A stretch of DNA of 64,000 nt. It comes from Nymphalis io. Taxonomy: Eukaryota; Arthropoda; Insecta; Lepidoptera; Nymphalidae. This document shows, piece after piece, positions 1 to 10,722 of the stretch. The notes under the pieces were generated by a model that was not told the origin of the DNA, searched no databases, and saw nothing but the letters and a program-made list of their open reading frames with translations. The stretch is taken from contig NC_065889.1 of assembly GCF_905147045.1 (NCBI RefSeq), positions 8,251,001-8,315,000 on the forward strand, written 5' to 3'. Every line of letters begins with the position of its first letter. Within the stretch, counting starts at the first letter, position 1. The translations under genes were made by a program, and so were the position numbers.

Positions 1-1288
1 AGTATAATATAAGTAATGGCTTATTTGTATGCCAATGTTTAACGGTAAAATCTAAAGTTAATGTTAAAATCAAGTAACATTTAAAAAAGAAATGGGCAGT
101 TTCTTACGAGTGATAAAAGTGTAAAAAATATTGAATTTAAAAAGTTTTTATTAATTTTCAAACAAGTCAATCTGGCGCTACAGCGAAAGCATTAATATTT
201 TCGTTTCTTCCCATTACTTGGCTCGACATTACCATTTTTATGGTTCAGTAGTAAATGGCACAAGCTCTGGTCATTAGACAGCACTAAGGGAAACTTAACG
301 CTCGGGTAAGCTTTTAAAATTATTGTTTCTGATTTTACAATAGTTTCTAAATTAAATAATAAAATCGGGCGTTTAAGACTTCCATTCTCTCATCATATTG
401 TATCGCTAAAACATATTATACATAATAAGGGAATAATTCTAGTGAATTATTATATTTTTTATACATAAATACTTTAAGAGAAGAATTTGAGGGGTATTGA
501 AAGAATTTATAAATAAAGTTGATCAATAAATAAAAATATAGAGTTTCGTTACTAGAACACTACTTTTCCTATTATTATAGTAATAAATAACAACGATATT
601 GTATAAGCGTTGAGCACACACAAGGGAGTAGAAAGCGGCAGCGGAGAGGATGCATGACGGTATAAAGAGAGCGTCAATAGATGTTTCATATCAAAACTTT
701 TCTCCTGAGGATCAATGTCAGGCGATCAATGAACAATATAAAAACCACCTCTTTCCAAATTACGTTGAAACTGATAGAGTATTATTTTATACATATAAAA
801 CGTTTATATTTACGGCTTAATCCCATTATATTATCTACAATAATTTGTATCAAAAACTACTAATAATAATGCATTGTGGTGCAAAAAAATATATCGTGAA
901 TCGATCGTGTAGTTGTACGATATGAAATTTTGTATCGAAAACTCACAGAAACCAGCGAAATGATTTGTTGCTTGCCACTTTATATTGCTTTCAAAGTATA
1001 GGGTAAGGACTCCTCAGTTAACAAAGCAATATAGGGGTGATTCCACAGAGAATTCAGTATTACAATATTTTTTTCATATTACATTTACCTTATGTTTATT
1101 CTACATATATATAGAAACGAAATATTAAAAAGCGTGGAATTAATATTTGTTGATTTTCACATGGACATATAATTATTAATTGTATATTCTCGCGGATTCT
1201 TTTCGATCGAATATAGCTGTATATACAGTTTAATTCAGTTGTAAGAAGGGTTTTATCTACTGGAATAAATAATATATTGATGTATAGT
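1..1288. other. Non-coding, nothing recognised
   Basis: AT-rich. The ORF at 681-863 has low-complexity content and no family features. Confidence 0.4.
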
Positions 1289-1295
1289 CAATATT

Positions 1296-1592
1296 TTTTT
1301 TTTTTTTTATAGAATAGGAAGGCGGACGAGCATATGGGCCACCTGATGGTAAGTGGTCACCAACGCCCTTAGACATTGGTATTGTAAGAAATGTCAACCA
1401 TCGCTTACATATCCAATGCGCCACCAACCTTGGGAACTAAGATTTTATGTCCCTTGTGCCTGTAATTACACTGGCTCACTCACCCTTCAAACCGGAACAC
1501 AACAATATCAAGTATTGCTGTTTTGCGGTAGAATATCTGATGAGTGGGTGGTACCTACCCAGACGAGCTTGCACAAAGCCCTACCACCAGGA
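1296..1592 (-). mobile_element. Family A short retroelement, full-length
   Basis: Plus-strand T run followed by ATAGAATAGGAAGGCGGACG and ending CTACCACCAG, so the element's poly(A) end is on the left. CAATATT flanks both sides (1289-1295 and 1593-1599), a likely 7-bp target-site duplication. Confidence 0.8.
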
Positions 1593-1599
1593 CAATATT

Positions 1600-2337
1600 A
1601 TCAAATTTAAAGTATTCGCTTCTTACATCACCATTTCAATAAAATTAGCGAAACAAGTATGAATATAGTTTTCTTTGTGTGAGATGATTGAAGGCAATTT
1701 CTTTAACAAAACCCGCTCTAAAGGTTTGTTTCAATTTATATATACACCTTTAAAGTTAAAACTATATAGTAATACGTGCTTATTTTTTTTTATAAACCAT
1801 AGCTAGTTTTTATTTATAAATAATTATGGTATGATATAATATGTGTGGTAATTATATATATGTGTAGATTTTATTTCATATTATTCTCGAATTCAATATA
1901 TAATAAAAATTTTAGCTATGTCAAATAGTTTATTTATATATTTTATCGATGAGCTCATGATGAGGTATATATAAAAGTCGTCAAGCTACTTCAGTGTTCG
2001 TTTATTGACACTCCTAATTATTTATTCGGTTACGACTTTATTCCTATCCATATTTTAAGAGTGGATTTATACATTTAATAACAAAGGTATACTAAGTGAC
2101 TTCTTGATCTAATGGTTAGTTTATAAGATACTAGTTTCTGCTCACAGCTTTGCCGCATATGAGAAGGGACACCTTCCTTTCTCATAGGAACTCTATGTCC
2201 TATTTTGTATCCCAGAAAATTGGTAGCAAAATTTCATTATTATCGATTGAGTAGTTAAGACGTGAAATCTAAACAAACAAATAAGTAAATAAACAAAAAA
2301 TCAAACTCACTTTCCCATTTATAGTAAGGATGTAATT
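1600..2337. other. Non-coding; possible TATA/initiator pair
   Basis: TATATATAAAAG at 1966-1977 is followed by TTCAGTG at 1990-1996, a spacing suited to a TATA promoter. No start codon with a credible frame follows, so this is weak. Confidence 0.3.
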
Positions 2338-2505
2338 CCGTTCTGTTGGATTTTCCATCTCATTAGATTATGAGTGAAGAAATAGAGAGTGTTCTTGTGT
2401 TTACGCACGAACTTTTGCACTATAATTTAGATCCCTCGCAGTTGAATCGTCTTTCTTAATAATGGCCGCCGTGGCCAAAATCATTAAGAACGAAATGTCA
2501 TCATC
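2338..2505 (+). mobile_element. Family C SINE, 3' fragment
   Basis: CATTAGATTATGAGTGAAG, AATAGAGAGTGTTCTTGTGT and AATGGCCGCCGTGGCCAAAA match the 3' half of the copy at 19148-19520 in the opposite orientation. Confidence 0.65.
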
Positions 2506-4199
2506 ATGATTTTTTAAGTCATTATAAAAGAAAAACTGAACTTTCGAGAATATACAACACTTTATACCCACTTATAAGTTACCATCTCTTTTAAAATAGA
2601 TAACAAACAAAAATAATAATATAAAGAAGATAAATCGATATTATAAGGTAACGAGTGTTGTTATGGAGTAATATGAGTTGCAAAATCTGCAAAATCACTT
2701 GCATGGCAGTCGCAGTTGGATATAGAGTTAAAAACTGTTAGACTATCCTCTGGGATCTCTCTCATTTTCCGGTACAAAAATAAAACGTAGACAGACGAAA
2801 TACAATTTCACGCCTCTTTCTTGATAATTACGTCTATCCCGACAAGGCCACGTATCATCTATATACAAGTACTTTGTAGTTTTCCAATAATTACTAATTA
2901 ATTTATAACATTTTGTCGTTTTAGTATGTGATGATAAAGCAGTGTTAATTCAATATCTTTCAAAATAGAGTTTTAAAGACCGTAATGGTTTTATAATTAT
3001 TTTAAAATTAAGACGAAACTAAAGCTACTTTGATATGCGAAAATCACAACGACGCTGATGGTAATGGATTTTGTATAAGATCGTCAACTAAGTGGCTGCT
3101 ACTCGAGTTAACGAAAGCAGTTTTTCAATGGCTTAAAGTGGATAAGAATAACATTATGACTTTATTTTAATTTCAAATTTCTCGTAGCATTCAGATAAAA
3201 GGAATTAAATTAAAAATGGTAAGCTTTTGAAGAATGCTTTCGTTTCCAACATTGTTACATTTTAAAGTATTTTTAATACTTACATATGTTTAAACGGTAA
3301 AATGTTTTTTTTATTTGTTATGTTTATAAAGTAATATCTCCATCCATAATAATTATAAGTCTTATATTTGAACTGGAAAGGAGCGTTTGAAATAATACTT
3401 CGTGTTCCAATATAATTTAATCCGTCGACATTGTTGAAATAAACAAAATACACATGACTTGAATTTCTTCATCTTACATATTCATTGCTAGAAATACAAT
3501 TGTAAATTTACACAATATTATCAAAAGACAATTTAAACCGTCTTAAAAGGGGTCTCAAAGAGGCTAAATTATTGTAGACGCTATAGGGGTGAGTATGGGT
3601 ACTTCTTAGGAAATCGCTTGATTGAAATGAGTTCTTACAAAATCCTATAAAAGTTTAGTATCCGGGTAAATTGGAACAGCTGAGAACGTTCAAATATTTA
3701 TTTAATTTGTGACACTCAAAGGGCCGCTCCTTAACGCCTGTCCTGAACTGTTTGCAGTCGCGCGTTGCGGCATTTTGCTCAAAGTTTACGCAAGTAACTT
3801 AAATATTTCTTAAGAAAATTAACACACGTTAAAGTAGAAGGAAGTAACATTTAAACTTAACAACTTGATTGATTGCATTATATATAATTTGTATTATTTT
3901 AATTGTATTATTATGTATATAGAAAAATATTGTTTATCCAAAGAAGTATCTTTTGCAATTAATTTTTTTCCATCAAAAGGAAGTAAAACATTTTTAAATT
4001 TTAAGGAATCACTTAAGAGTTTCAGTACTACAAGAAAACGTTAGCAAATTTACTAACACAAACTCTGCGAAATTGAGAAAAAAAATACAGTAAAACGAAT
4101 TACTTTTATAACTTACGGATTTATCGCCGCAATGGGAAATCTTCTCGAGAGTTCGAATATTTATCATCAAATTAATACAAGCTTAACTTTTTTTTTATT
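2506..4199. other. Non-coding, nothing recognised
   Basis: AT-rich. A slightly GC-richer patch at 3718-3800 (CAGTCGCGCGTTGCGGC) has no open frame of note. Confidence 0.4.
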
Positions 4200-4290
4200 T
4201 AACACGTGACTTGAACACGTAAATCTTAAACGAAGATTGTATGTTCAAATCCAGACAATCACTACTCAGTTATCATGTACTTAGCTTGTG
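4200..4290 (+). mobile_element. Family B SINE, head fragment
   Basis: ACACGTAAATCTTAAACGAA, GATTGTATGTTCAAATCCAG and ACTTAGCTTGTGTTATAATT follow the family B head in order. Confidence 0.45.
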
Positions 4291-5382
4291 TTATAATTAA
4301 GTTATCTTAGCTCGGCTGGTGGATAAAATTGCAAGCCCACTCAATACGAGAATAAGTATTTTCCCACCAGTGGGAGATTTACTAGCTCCTACTAAGTTAC
4401 TCATAAAATATCTGAGAATAATTTTGTTGTAAAAAACATTGTTATTTGTATTGCAACGTTGTTTCTACTTCTATATCAAATAAGTAGTATGTATCCTTTG
4501 TGTTATAAAATAAACTTGGTCCCGACTATGAATAGAAAAAAATAAATTTACATACCTGCAATATTTTATTCGATTATATCTTCAATGAAACTAGAAATAC
4601 GGTTTATTATAGCTAGAACGAATTTGACAAATTGTAACTTAAGAACTTTGTCGACGTAACAACAAAGTGCAGGAGCGTGGTGAGTGTGCTGCGTTTACAG
4701 GAGAGTTTAAAATGCCTTGACGGCTTATCCGAGACACAAAGCGTCGACGGAGGTGGGCGCATTTTGCTGCTGTGCCATTTACCGCCTAACTTATTGGTAC
4801 TGATACAATTCATTACTTTCATTGAAATTTTTAAAATATTTTCCGTAACTTTAGGTACTACTAAGCTTATGTTCATATTGTTATGAAATCAATTTTCAAC
4901 TGAAATACGGTGATATATTTCTTAAGAATTAATTTATATGGTTTTATTAAATAAAATAAGTAGGTGGAAAAGTAGGTAGGACAAATCGACCACTTTGATG
5001 ACAATGACAAGATATTATTACACATATATATAATACTAACTAACGTAAGTATTGCTGTTCGGCAGCAGAACTACTTTTTTTTTTTTAAAACTGCATTTAT
5101 TAACATAATTTTCTGATATCAAGTAATAAATGTACAAAATACAATTAAATAAAGCTGTTGTAATAATGTTTTGTGAAACATGTTAACTTATAGTAATTTA
5201 TAAATTAAAAAAAAAATATGTGCGGCGTTTCTACATTTGAATGTGATAATAAGTTCTACGCATCTGTTGACTACAACCGTATGACGACGTGTTCCTGTCA
5301 ACCTTTTGTTTATGTCACTTTTCAAATGTCAGTTTTATAGGAAAGAGATTTTACCCATTTTAATATGCATATATGTAGAATA
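4291..5382. other. Non-coding with a GC-richer island at 4655-4800
   Basis: The island contains CGTCGACGGAGGTGGGCGC and is open in one frame on each strand (4677-4886 plus, 4613-4876 minus). Neither translation is recognisable. Confidence 0.35.
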
Positions 5383-5404
5383 TATATTATATAAAGTAAA
5401 GTAA

Positions 5405-5697
5405 GTAACAGCCTGTTAATGTCCCACTGCTGGGCTAAGGCCTCCTCCTTTTAAGGAAAAGGTTTGGAGCTTGTTCCACCACGCTGCTCCAATGCGGGTT
5501 GGTAGAATACACATGTGACATAATTTCAATGAAATTAGACACATGCAGGTTTCCTCACAATGTTTTCCTTCACCGTCAAGCTCGAGATGAATTATAATCA
5601 CAAATTAAGCATATGAAAATTCAATGGTGCTTGCCCGGGTTTGAACCCACGATCATCGTTAAAGATTCACGCGTTCTAACCACTAGGCCATCTCGGT
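5405..5697 (-). mobile_element. Family B tRNA-derived SINE (Metulj-like)
   Basis: Read on the minus strand: tRNA-like head with GATGGCCTAGTGG (A box) and GGTTCAAACCC (B box), a body with GAAAACATTGTGAGGAAACC, and end GGCTGTTAC. TATATTATATA occurs on both sides (5383-5393, 5702-5712), a possible 11-bp duplication, although it is low complexity. Confidence 0.8.
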
Positions 5698-6070
5698 TTT
5701 TTATATTATATATATGTAGATAATTATCGCCGGTGTATGTCAAGTATATTTGTGTTGTTTTAATTTTTTTTTGTATTTGTATTTAATCAAATATGACTCA
5801 ATATTTTATATTAAATATTGCAAGCAAAGGTAAATACAGCACCAGAAAATAATAATACATTAATATAAAAATATATGTCGATACTGCCGCTGCTATGATT
5901 TACTGTATGATTTGGTGATATCAACAGGTTAAACGTACGAGTTTGCGAAAATCTTGAGAAATTTTCAAGTAGACCAAATAATTATGGAATCATAAACGAT
6001 GAAAAAGCCTTCAAAAGTTATTCAAGATATTTGCTTGAGCTTGCTTAATTAGTGTTCGTTTATTTATATA

Positions 6071-6384
6071 AAGCCGAGATGGCCCTGTGGTAAGAACACG
6101 TGAATCTTAACCGATGATCGTGGGTTCAAACCCGGGCAAGCACCACTGAATTTTCATGTGCTTAATTTGTGATTATAATTCATCTCGTGCTTTACGGTGA
6201 AGGAAAACATCGTGAGGAAACCTGCATGTGTCTAATTTCACTGAAGTTCTGCCACATGTGAATTCTACCAACCCGCATTGGAGCAGCGTGGTGGAATAAG
6301 CTCCAAACCTTCTCCTCAAAAAGAGGAGAGGAGGCCTTTAGCCCAGCAGTGGGACATTCACAGGCTGTTACGGTTACGGTTACG
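6071..6384 (+). mobile_element. Family B SINE with 13-bp target-site duplication
   Basis: Full-length: head AAGCCGAGATGGCCC, B box GGTTCAAACCC, tail GGCTGTTAC then GGTTAC repeats. GTTTATTTATATA flanks it exactly (6058-6070 and 6385-6397). Confidence 0.88.
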
Positions 6385-6419
6385 GTTTATTTATATAGAT
6401 TCGTTATAGTTATATAAGT

Positions 6420-6654
6420 ATGTAACAGCCTGTAAATGTCCCACTCAGCGTTAAGGCCTTTACTACCTTTTGTAAGGAAAAGATTTCGAGTTTATTCCAC
6501 CACGCTGCTCGAATGCGGATTGGTGAGGTTTTTCGAGGATTAGATGAATTTTAAACACAAATCAAAAATATGTAAATTCAGTGATGCCTGCCTAGGTTTG
6601 AACCCGCAATCATCGGTTAAGATTCACGGATTCTAATCACTGGGTCATATCGGC
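6420..6654 (-). mobile_element. Family B SINE, diverged with internal deletion
   Basis: GTAACAGCCTGTAAATGTCC start and CACTGGGTCATATCGGC end. It lacks the segment around ACACATGTGGCAGAATTTC. Only about 25 bp from the preceding copy. Confidence 0.7.
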
Positions 6655-7485
6655 TATTTTCCATTTCCGCTTATTTATTAACTGTACAAAATAATAACAA
6701 TGAAACAATTTACTGTACACCAAATAAAAGAAAATCAGTATCAAATATATATCTTTCCTTCTTACATTTGCCTATGATATAGATTACATAACATCATACG
6801 ACCCATGAGGACGCAGATTAGCGTTAAACTCAGACGGAAACAGAGAGCAGCAACTTGTAGGTCAAACACAAAACAATCTTCATTTTGAAAAAAAAAGCAA
6901 CAAAACTTCCAGGCTCGTGAAAATTTTGATTAATTTTAAAGAAATAGATAGTAAATTTGTATTGTTGTTTGAACTCAACAACCAACAACTATAACACTTT
7001 TAATTAATATATAAGAAGCACTCAGATCTACGAATGTGCTTATAATGATTATTTAATTAAATTCTCCTTGGTATGTCACAGGTATTAGATTCCAGCAAGT
7101 GCGGGTTCAGTGCCCAATTTTAAAGACACGTAGCGTACTTATTAGTCCAGGAGATAGCGTTGAAATGACAAAAGCATTTCATGCGCTCGATTGGCTTGCT
7201 TGCGAACATTGGCTGCTTTAAAACTTCTATTTACTTTGTGTAATTCTTATTATTTATAGTTTTTTTCATTTTATTGATCAGTTTTGGCTTTTGTGCGGGC
7301 TTTTATAACAAATTTCCAGACTTTTGCGTTTAAATCAATGCTTGCAATTGCAAAAATGTTAAACCTATAAAGGGGGGCTCATAAAGTCTAAACAACGCGC
7401 GTTTTAATTGGACATATCTACAAAAATGCAACATACTACACAATAACAACAACCTTAATATTTTGTATTTGTCGAGTATTTAAAC
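6655..7485. other. Non-coding, nothing recognised
   Basis: AT-rich, apart from a mixed-composition patch at 7111-7230 without a frame. Confidence 0.4.
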
Positions 7486-7745
7486 GGGTCGGTTAGCGTG
7501 GTTGGTAGATACTTGTCTTTCACGACGAAGCTTGTGGGTTCGATTCCCACCCAGGACAGATATTTGTGTGTATGTTCATGTCTCTTTGTCCTGAGTCTGG
7601 GTGTAGTTATCTATATAAGTATGTATTTACAAAAAAGTAGTATATGTAGTATATCAGTTGTCTGGTTTCCATAGTACAAGGTCAGCTTAGTTTGTGATCA
7701 GATGGCCGTGTGTGAATAATGTCCCAGGATGTTATTATTATTATC
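7486..7745 (+). mobile_element. Family D tRNA-derived SINE
   Basis: GGTTAGCGTGGTTGGTAGAT (A box region) and GTGGGTTCGATTCCCACCCA (B box stem) form a good tRNA-like head, followed by CCTGAGTCTGGGTGTAG, GTATATCAGTTGTCTGG and GATGGCCGTGTGTGAATAAT. The tail is TTATTATTATTATCCC. Confidence 0.7.
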
Positions 7746-7902
7746 CCAGGATAATTAAATGCATTTTTGTTATGAATTAAAAAAAATATCATTCGTATTC
7801 AAGAAAAAAAATAATGATATCGTTTTAAACGTTTTCTTTTATGTTTTAATAATTGATGATATGATTGAAATATGTTCTCAATATCCGCATACAATAAGTA
7901 AT

Positions 7903-8045
7903 CCAAGGCTGAATAGTTCCGTAGTGCTCGTTTGGTCCAGCTCGGATGATTTATAGCCAGCCAGCTTCAACTTGATGTCACTTGATTAATTACTTTACAG
8001 GAGAGAAAATGTGGCATATCTTTGCCGCTTCCTTTGTAAGTATGT
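7903..8045 (+). repeat. Module Y, copy 1
   Basis: Shares GGATGATTTATAGCC and, about 30 nt later, CTTGATTAATTACTTTACA with copies on the opposite strand at 16600-16765, 19625-19755 and 36655-36785. Identity is patchy outside these cores. Confidence 0.55.
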
Positions 8046-8330
8046 TTAAGTGTTATTAATTCATTATTATTACAAGAATATTTCGAGTATTGAGAAATTG
8101 ATATAAAGCGATAAAGCCGCTTTTTTTAATAACGTATGTTTTGTATTTTGTTTGTTTTTTTGTTTGCAAATCTAGTATAGAAAATTATAATATTCGAAGC
8201 ATTCTATTGCGCACGTTTTGTTATAATACTTTTGACCTTTGAAGATTTATAAATACTTAATCTGTACTTTAATCTTTTTTATCGATTAATGTTGTTTTAA
8301 AAACTCCTATTATTTCCTAATTTTATTAAC

Positions 8331-8480
8331 ACACTCGTTTCAGTCTACGTGCGAGAGGAAGAGATGTTAGGTACCCTATGTATTTTTCTGACAACGTGTC
8401 ACGTGAAAGCGTAACAAACACACCAACAAACAAACTCACATTCGCATTTGTTCACATTTATAATATTAGTAAAGATGTAC
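8331..8480 (+). repeat. Interspersed repeat sharing blocks with 24811-25020
   Basis: GATGTTAGGTACCCTATG, ACAACGTGTCACGTGAAAGC and CAAACTCACATTCGCATTTG match GATGATAGGTACCCTATAT, GGCAACGTGTTTGTG and AACTCACTTTCGCATTTAGG at 24811-25020. Confidence 0.5.
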
Positions 8481-8611
8481 AGTAAGACAGCAACATGTTA
8501 TGTATTCATCCGTTTTAGGTTTTCAATTTCGTTTTAATAATATTAAAAGTGTTTTGGTTAGAGAACGGTATGCCTGTTTCCTTTAACAGATGTTTTGTCT
8601 CCTTTGTTGCA

Positions 8612-8750
8612 GACGTGGGTAGGTGTTTCATGTATTATTCAGATCGTTCGATGATCGCGGGCGGAGGCAAGCATCTCGTTAGGACGGTGAGCTGATACGC
8701 GACCTCCTAATGGCCCCTTTTGCTGAGATTATACGAAATCTTCTGAAGTA
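8612..8750 (+). repeat. Module X, copy 1
   Basis: CATGTATTATTCAGATCGTT, CGATGATCGC, CATCTCGTTAGGACGGTG and TTGCTGAGATTATACGAAAT recur in order at 34085-34222. Confidence 0.6.
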
Positions 8751-10415
8751 TATGATAATAATTATATATTTCCCATGTATGTTATTTATTTAATTGCTGA
8801 TATAACGAGTAATATTAATATATGTTGAAATATTTGATATCAGAATTTAATCAATACATAAAAATAAAATTGAAGTGTCTGTATGGGATTTTAAAATAAC
8901 TGTCTCTTTTAAAGTTAATATGGTTATTTGCGATTTAACAAAACCGAAACAATATATTTTTTAATTTTTGTCTGTCTGCCTGTCTGTTTGGCCAGAATAA
9001 TCTTTGAAACGGCTAAAAATTACAAAATTGAAATAACTGAATTATCATAAAAAGCCACGGCAACAGCTAGTAAAAAAATAAAATCGGCATATCGTACCTA
9101 CCTAGCAAGAACCGAAAGCCACCCCAAACAACATTTAATTTTATACAATCAGTGAACGGTTCCATTACGTTGCCCATTCTTTCTTAGCTTTGGTTTAATG
9201 ATAATTTAGTAAATGATTAATGACTATATAAATATATTTTTTTGCAAGATTGTGTACATGAAACCAGCCTGTAAATGTCCCAGAATTAGACACAATTTGA
9301 GAAGGCTGGAGATTATTCAACCATGCGGGTGAGTATATTTTAGGATTTTTTAATATATATTTGACTTGATTATTATTAATAATAATATTTTCAATTAAAT
9401 AAATACTTTGTTAACTTAGAAGTCAATATATATCTTTATAAATTACAATACCTTGGTAATACTATAACAAAAAAAAAACGAATGGGAAATCCAAGCAGAA
9501 TTGAACTGAAATTCTATGTCATATTTCGTTAAGCTTTTCAAGATAAACTTTTCAAAAGAGGGAAGCGTATTTAAAGTGAAATACCTGCTGGTTCGCTCTG
9601 ACTGCACTTCAATGGGCTGTCAGTTGGCCGTCGGGAGCTCTGCGGTGGGCAGCTCGTGTCGATATCACTATTTTGTGTTACATCAATGCTATCCTGCCTT
9701 TAGAACCGATTAAAATTTTGCATCATATTTTTTAGGGAAGCCAGAAAATGTTCAATTAATTGAATTATGTTTGTTTAAATAAATAACGCGATTTTTTTCA
9801 AAATAAATATTGGATAATCTATTTAATAATATCTGTCACAATATTTTTTATAGCTAATTCTTAACTTAACCAATTTCATATTTTTCTCTACTGAATCTTA
9901 ATCTGATTATTTCACCCCCAACGTGATGATGTCAAAGTCAGTAGGGCACACACAGATAAAAAAAACTTTTGTTGAGCACTTTATTAAAATGTCTTCGTCA
10001 TAACAGTTTTGTTCACCCCTAATGACCCTATTTATATGAAATCGTTTTTGATTGTTGTTGTTGAAAAACTAAACGCAATCTAATATTTATTCAACATTTT
10101 TACATGATCATCTTATTATATTTACAAAGGGTTTTGCAGGCGACTGACTCTTACAGAGACTGATTGTCTAACCTTCGTAACCTTTTTAAGGAATGAACAA
10201 AAATAATACTTTTATTTTGAATAACTATTATATTAAGACAGAAGGAAAATCTTTATATTATATTATCACCAAATAACTCGTGTAGCTTAGATTATCTTTA
10301 TTTATAGGGCTAACATAAGCTGGTTGGGTTTTTTTTAATATTGAATAAAATATAGAAACCTCATCATATATATAAATTTCGTAAACGAGTTCCATTTGAT
10401 AACAACAGTCAAACA
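8751..10415. other. Non-coding, mostly unrecognised
   Basis: Apart from a family B shred at 9259-9335, no repeat or gene is seen. The ORF at 9516-9713 is not recognisable. Confidence 0.4.
9259..9335 (-). mobile_element. Family B SINE, 3' fragment
   Basis: ACCAGCCTGTAAATGTCCCA followed by diverged AGAAGGCTGGAGATTATTC. Confidence 0.5.
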
Positions 10416-10722
10416 AGTAAGTAAGTAAGTAACAGTTTGTGAATGTCCCACTGCTGGACTAAAGGTCTCCTCTTCCTTTTTGAGGAGAATGTTTTGAGCA
10501 TATTCCACCAGGCTGCTCCAATGCGGGTTGGTAGACACATGTGGCATATTTTCAATGAAATTAGACACATGCAAGTTTCCTGACGATGTTATCCTTCACC
10601 GTCAAGCACGAGATGAATTATAAACACAAATTAAGCACATGAAAATTCAGTGGTGCTTGCCCGGATTTGAACCCACGATCATCGGTTAAGATTCACGCGT
10701 TCTAACCTCTAGGCCATCTCGG
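10416..10722 (-). mobile_element. Family B SINE, full-length
   Basis: AAGTAAGTAAGTAACAG tail (GTAA repeats), complete body and head ending GGCCATCTCGG. Confidence 0.8.

Noticed and set aside
1353..1662. ORFs with a recurring MRHQPWELRFYVPCACNYTGS-like peptide (also at 17396, 17870, 28438, 33233, 41755, 61278)
   Set aside because: These are chance open frames across family A retroelement copies. The conservation is at the DNA level and the frames end in unrelated flanks.
1966..1996. Functional TATA promoter
   Set aside because: TATA and initiator words have a good spacing, but such words are frequent in AT-rich DNA and no coding exon follows.
7486..7560. True tRNA gene
   Set aside because: The A and B boxes and a B-box stem are present, but the downstream sequence is the SINE body shared with 33633-33876. 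The acceptor stem is not convincing.
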